Positions 60,640 to 64,000 of a stretch of 64,000 bases of DNA are shown piece after piece; the first letter of the stretch is position 1; each line of letters opens with the position of its first letter. The translations under genes were made by a program, and so were the position numbers. The notes below the pieces were generated by a model. It ran no database searches, was not told the DNA's origin, and worked only from the letters and a program-made list of their open reading frames with translations. The stretch is from CAYFPS01 sp964345075 (GTDB lineage Bacteria; CAIWAD01): assembly GCA_964345075.1 (NCBI GenBank), contig CAYFPS010000016.1, forward strand, positions 1-64,000. The letters are read 5' to 3'.

Positions 60640-62296
60640 TTTCCTGCTTCGTCTGGCCATGCTGCTCCTCTTGCAAACAGCAGCCATTGCCCAGCTTTCG
60701 CCGGGTGATCTCGCCCGCGAGCACGCCAATCTGGAAGGACTGCGCAACTGCACCAAATGCCATGAATTGGGCAAGCCCATTGACGGTGAGCGCTGCCTGC
60801 AATGCCACAGCCTACTGAAAAGCAGGATCGAGCAGAATCTGGGCTATCACGCTACCAGTACCGTCAAGGCTGAAAGCTGCGTCTCGTGTCACAGCGATCA
60901 TCATGGTCTGGATTTTCGCATGATCGAATGGAAGGGTGGCCGTGATGCCTTTGACCATGCCGAAAGCGGCTGGCCACTGGAAGGTGCCCATGTTCAGGCT
61001 GCCTGCAGGGACTGCCACCGCACTGAGTTCCTGCGGGAAGAGTTGAGCAGCAGCCATGCGGAGGCGCTGGGTGACAGCACCTTTCTGGCCATGGACGCAA
61101 GCTGTGTCAGCTGCCACAGGGACGAACACGCAGGGCAATTCACGGAATCCTGTGATACATGCCATGGATTGGAGGCATGGATTCCACTACCGGACTTCGA
61201 TCATGAGCAAACGGCCTATCCGCTGACCGGGGCTCATCGTGATGTGGACTGTGATGCCTGTCACACACAGGAACTGACTCGAATGCCACGCTCCCGGGCC
61301 GCTGTGGAACAGGCCCCGAAGAACAAGGCAAAGCGCTACAAGGAAATGGACTTTGAGGATTGCGCCAGCTGTCACGACTCAAAGCATCGCGCGGATCTTG
61401 GACCACGCTGTGATGAGTGCCATCTGACTGATGCTTTCGCCAGCATGAAAAGCCCCTTCAACCATGGCCTGAGCGGCTACGAACTGGACGGCAGGCACAG
61501 TGAGCTGGGCTGCGCGGAATGCCATGCTGGTGAAGGATGGCAGCGCTTCTTCCCTTTTGACCAGGCCAATGGCTGCATTGCCTGTCATGAGGATGTGCAT
61601 CAGGCACAGTTTGTAACAGGTGAGCCGCAATTGGCCTGCGAGTCCTGTCACACAACGGCGGCTTTCCAGCCCAGCCTGTATACACTGGACAGGCACGCCA
61701 GAGAAGCCGCTCCCCTGGACGGTGCACATCTGGCAGCCGCCTGTGAAGACTGCCATGTACCCAGCAAGGAAGTGGTGGCCTGGCGCCGGCTGCGTGGAGG
61801 TTTTGAAACAGATGGCTGCGTGGACTGCCACGCGAGTCCGCACAGAGCGGAAGATGGCCTGGCTGCAACCAGCACGGATTGTACTGTCTGCCATCAGTTG
61901 ATCGACTGGAACTGTCCGGACTTTGACCACGATGGAACAGAGTTCCCGCTGAAAGGTGCCCATGCCAGTGTCAGTTGTCGAGACTGCCACAAGGCAGCGA
62001 CCAATGCAGAAGAGATTCCACTCAAACTGGTGGAACGCGTCTGTCTTGATTGCCACAGCAGCCCGCATCGGGATCAGTTTCTGGAGAACGACCTGGCCAG
62101 GGCCTGTACCGAATGCCACAGGGAAGACGTCTGGCAGGAGCTGCTTTTTGATCACAATGACAGTCGCTTTCCACTGGACGGCGAACACGACGAGCTTGCC
62201 TGTGCTGCCTGTCACCTGAGCGAGGTTGACGCGCAGGGCAGTTTTGTGAAATACAAACCACTTGGCATCCAGTGTGTGGATTGCCACGGGAAGTGA
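60632..62296 (+). CDS. Secreted 20-haem c-type cytochrome
   Basis: The 554-residue protein starts at GTG with GGGAGG upstream. After the signal peptide (to about 20) there are 20 CXXCH motifs (CTKCH, CLQCH, CVSCH, CRDCH and others, ending CVDCH), many followed by a D/S-x-H ligand-like His (CVSCHSDHH, CIACHEDVH, CVDCHASPH). Repeats contain F-x-x-(T/E)-(A/E)-(Y/F)-P-L-x-G-A-H. It is predicted to be periplasmic or cell-surface and to conduct electrons. It belongs to the module with the cytochrome b-like and ferredoxin-flavoprotein genes. Confidence 0.88.
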   Translation: MPDFLLRLAMLLLLQTAAIAQLSPGDLAREHANLEGLRNCTKCHELGKPIDGERCLQCHSLLKSRIEQNLGYHATSTVKAESCVSCHSDHHGLDFRMIEWKGGRDAFDHAESGWPLEGAHVQAACRDCHRTEFLREELSSSHAEALGDSTFLAMDASCVSCHRDEHAGQFTESCDTCHGLEAWIPLPDFDHEQTAYPLTGAHRDVDCDACHTQELTRMPRSRAAVEQAPKNKAKRYKEMDFEDCASCHDSKHRADLGPRCDECHLTDAFASMKSPFNHGLSGYELDGRHSELGCAECHAGEGWQRFFPFDQANGCIACHEDVHQAQFVTGEPQLACESCHTTAAFQPSLYTLDRHAREAAPLDGAHLAAACEDCHVPSKEVVAWRRLRGGFETDGCVDCHASPHRAEDGLAATSTDCTVCHQLIDWNCPDFDHDGTEFPLKGAHASVSCRDCHKAATNAEEIPLKLVERVCLDCHSSPHRDQFLENDLARACTECHREDVWQELLFDHNDSRFPLDGEHDELACAACHLSEVDAQGSFVKYKPLGIQCVDCHGK

Positions 62297-62312
62297 GATC
62301 CGGGAAACCCTC

Positions 62313-64000
62313 ATGAACATTATTCTCCTCCTCCTGCTTCTGGTCCGCCAGCCAGTCGCATTGGCAGCAGAGAATCCCCATGGCGAACTGGAGCTGGACT
62401 GCAAGGTCTGCCACACTACCGAAGGATGGCGCCTTAGTCCGGATGCTGATTTTGATCACAATCGTGATACAGGCTGGAAGCTGGAAGGTGCACACGAGCG
62501 CAGCGACTGTGTGCTTTGCCATGAGGGACAGGTCTATTCCAATACGCCCTCCGACTGCGCATCCTGTCACATAGACGTGCACGAAAGCAGTCTGGGTAGC
62601 GATTGTGCAAGTTGTCACACGCCCCATGAGTGGTATGACGAGAACCAGCAGCGCGCCCTGCACGACCAGGGCAACTTTCCGCTGGCAGGCGCCCATCGTG
62701 CCCTGGATTGCTCCAGCTGTCACACAGGATCGGGCTTCACGCAGTTTACGGGAATGTCCACCGCCTGTGTCGCCTGTCATCAGGCTGACTATTCAAGCGC
62801 GAGCGATCCGGATCACAGCATAGCCGGCTTTTCACAGGACTGCGAGCAGTGTCACACAGCCGATCGCTGGAATGCTGGTCGCTTCGACGATCATTCCATC
62901 TTTCCACTGGAAGGAATGCACGCTACAAGCAGTTGTGTCAGCTGCCATGTGAACAACACCTTTGCTGGAACGCCCTCAAGCTGCACGACCTGTCATGAAC
63001 AGGATCTTCAGGCCGCAAGCAACCCTGAACACACGGCCGCAGGCTTCACGGCTGAATGCAGTCAATGCCATGATGCAAATGGCTGGCGCCCGGGCAGTTG
63101 GGAGCACAGGGTCGAAACCGGCTACGAGATTGTCGGCTCCCATCAATCGCTGGATTGCACCGCCTGTCACCAGAGCAATCAATATCTGGAGACGGAGTCC
63201 GCCTGCATGTTTTGCCATGATCAGGATTTTGCAAGCGCACAGGATCACAGCAGTTTCGGTTACCCACAAGACTGTGTGATGTGTCACGATCAGGATGCGT
63301 GGACGAACACGAGCTTCGATCACGACCAGCTGGGTTTTGCCCTGAATGGGAGCCACGAAAGCACCAGCTGCACGGCCTGTCACACAAGCAGCTGGGAAGG
63401 AACGCCAAACGACTGCTGGAGCTGCCACAATCAGGACTTCAGCTCGGCCACCGATCCTGCTCACAGCGAGCCTTCCTTCTCCCGTGATTGCATGGCCTGT
63501 CACACGGAAACAGCCTGGCAGCCCTCCAGTTTCGATCATGATCAAACGGCTTATCCCCTGGCGGGTGCGCATCAGACGGTCAGCTGTGCGGCTTGCCATG
63601 CAGGCGCCGTATACGAGAACACACCCTCTGATTGCTGGAGCTGCCACCAGTCGGACTATTCAGCAGTGACAGACCCGGATCACAATGCTGGCAACTACAA
63701 TCAGGATTGTACCAGTTGTCATACCGTTGCGGCATGGCAGCCGGCTGAATTTGATCACAGTCAGAGCGACTTCCCCTTGAGCGGCGCGCACAGTACGGTC
63801 AGTTGTGCAGAGTGTCACACGGGCGGTCAGTACATGAACACGCCCATTGACTGCTGGTCCTGTCACCAGCAGGATTATGAAGGTGCCGATGATCCAGATC
63901 ATGGAGATGAAGAGTTCCCGCAGGATTGCATGGTCTGTCACACAGACAAGGCCTGGGAGCCGGCCTTTGATCACGCACAGAGCGAGTTTCAATTGATTGG
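62313..64000 (+). CDS. Giant repeat multihaem cytochrome (5' part, at least 22 haem motifs)
   Basis: The ATG at 62313 opens a frame that runs to the window edge (562 codons, no stop). A signal peptide (MNIILLLLLLVRQPVALA) is followed by 22 CXXCH motifs. From about residue 350 the protein is a near-regular repeat of 72-73 residues with three haems each: F-D-H-D-Q-x-x-(F/Y)-P-L-x-G-A-H, SCxxCH, then a TPxDCWSCH haem, DPDH, and QDCxxCHT with AWQP. It lies 16 bp after the 20-haem cytochrome. A long, polymer-like extracellular cytochrome is inferred. The 3' end is beyond the window. Confidence 0.88.
   Translation, partial: MNIILLLLLLVRQPVALAAENPHGELELDCKVCHTTEGWRLSPDADFDHNRDTGWKLEGAHERSDCVLCHEGQVYSNTPSDCASCHIDVHESSLGSDCASCHTPHEWYDENQQRALHDQGNFPLAGAHRALDCSSCHTGSGFTQFTGMSTACVACHQADYSSASDPDHSIAGFSQDCEQCHTADRWNAGRFDDHSIFPLEGMHATSSCVSCHVNNTFAGTPSSCTTCHEQDLQAASNPEHTAAGFTAECSQCHDANGWRPGSWEHRVETGYEIVGSHQSLDCTACHQSNQYLETESACMFCHDQDFASAQDHSSFGYPQDCVMCHDQDAWTNTSFDHDQLGFALNGSHESTSCTACHTSSWEGTPNDCWSCHNQDFSSATDPAHSEPSFSRDCMACHTETAWQPSSFDHDQTAYPLAGAHQTVSCAACHAGAVYENTPSDCWSCHQSDYSAVTDPDHNAGNYNQDCTSCHTVAAWQPAEFDHSQSDFPLSGAHSTVSCAECHTGGQYMNTPIDCWSCHQQDYEGADDPDHGDEEFPQDCMVCHTDKAWEPAFDHAQSEFQLI

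Larger units (their letters stand above)
6094..62471. repeat. Dispersed over-represented octamer TGTATCAC / GTGATACA (59 exact copies)
   Basis: Exact copies found by eye. TGTATCAC on the plus strand starts at 6094, 7267, 8763, 14018, 14351, 14483, 14531, 14741, 21039, 21337, 21994, 23292, 24071, 24894, 29367, 33645, 33691, 34023, 37929, 38873, 39915, 44571, 44849, 45641, 46674, 47477, 49690, 52740, 52780, 53178, 58538. GTGATACA starts at 6606, 6871, 7423, 8246, 9000, 21645, 24229, 24348, 30162, 30424, 34597, 38129, 39595, 40659, 40812, 44753, 45244, 47637, 48418, 51076, 57903, 58129, 58459, 59246, 59398, 59801, 61152, 62464. About 16 further sites keep the 7-mer GTATCAC with another first base, mostly C (for example 36784, 39724, 44995, 53234). 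About 2 exact 8-mers are expected by chance. The function is unknown; an uptake-signal role is inferred. Confidence 0.85.

Noticed and set aside
6094..62471. TGTATCAC as a Chi or KOPS site, or as a restriction target
   Set aside because: Chi and KOPS show a strand bias, but this motif is almost evenly split (31 versus 28). Restriction targets are usually avoided, not enriched. Neither is excluded without the whole chromosome.

Overview
This window comes from the chromosome of a Gram-negative bacterium, most likely a member of the Fibrobacterota-Chlorobiota-Bacteroidota (FCB) superphylum or a neighbouring candidate phylum. The evidence is four secreted proteins with the PNPFNP-type C-terminal sorting/FlgD-like domain, a TonB-dependent receptor with a carboxypeptidase-regulatory N-terminal domain, a b558-type succinate dehydrogenase, lipid-A-type genes, and multihaem cytochromes with dozens of CXXCH motifs. 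The species cannot be named from the sequence. A ten-N run at 3335-3344 shows that it is a scaffolded draft assembly.

Layout. 1-3240: the str operon (rpsL-rpsG-fusA-tuf, leftward; tuf is cut by the window edge). 3241-4500: about 1.2 kb of mosaic tandem repeats. 4554-6092: an ALDH7-type dehydrogenase. 6139-11672 (leftward): an apparently inactive M3-peptidase-like protein, an amidohydrolase, a YmdB-like phosphodiesterase and RNase Y. 11718-19574 (leftward): a 6S-like RNA, zapA, a zapB-like gene, pheT, pheS, rplT, rpmI, infC (AUC start), thrS and tRNA-Val(GAC). 19579-31257: housekeeping, membrane and redox genes (HAD phosphatase, VanZ-like, Mth938-like, TPR, amino-acid dehydrogenase, RarD, pirin, nitroreductase) interleaved with secreted proteins and a frameshifted lipoprotein. 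31732-32610: a secreted protein with twelve Cys-containing repeats. 32867-35078: fetAB and a response regulator. 35118-35632: a 189-bp tandem repeat. 35735-41728: a TonB receptor with a beta-helix lipoprotein, and a PNGase F-like secreted protein. 41798-43285: a DtxR-like regulator, an EVE protein and an OsmC protein. 43344-49178: a molybdenum-cofactor operon (moeA-moaA-moaC-mobBA-moaD-moaE-moeB) behind a probable Moco riboswitch. 49332-52690: sdhCAB. 52809-55399: a CIC channel and a membrane LuxR-type regulator. 55541-58469: LAB-N, GT39-type and GT2 envelope glycosylation genes. 58466-64000: an electron-transfer module (cytochrome b-like, ferredoxin/FAD fusion, a 20-haem cytochrome, and a second cytochrome with at least 22 haem motifs that runs off the window).

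The most unusual signal is not a gene. The octamer TGTATCAC (reverse complement GTGATACA) occurs 59 times by eye in 64 kb, against about 2 expected for a random 8-mer. It lies on both strands, mostly inside genes and in several reading frames, so that it forces recurring R-D-T, V-S, V-I-Q/H and Y-H peptides into unrelated proteins. This is how a DNA uptake sequence or another DNA-level signal behaves. The ribosomal, translation and other apparently highly expressed genes nearly lack it. A second dispersed element is a 12-bp satellite with a GTCCGAC core at five loci, one of them inside a glycosyltransferase gene. A third is a mosaic intergenic repeat family shared between the 3.3-4.5 kb and 35.1-35.6 kb regions.
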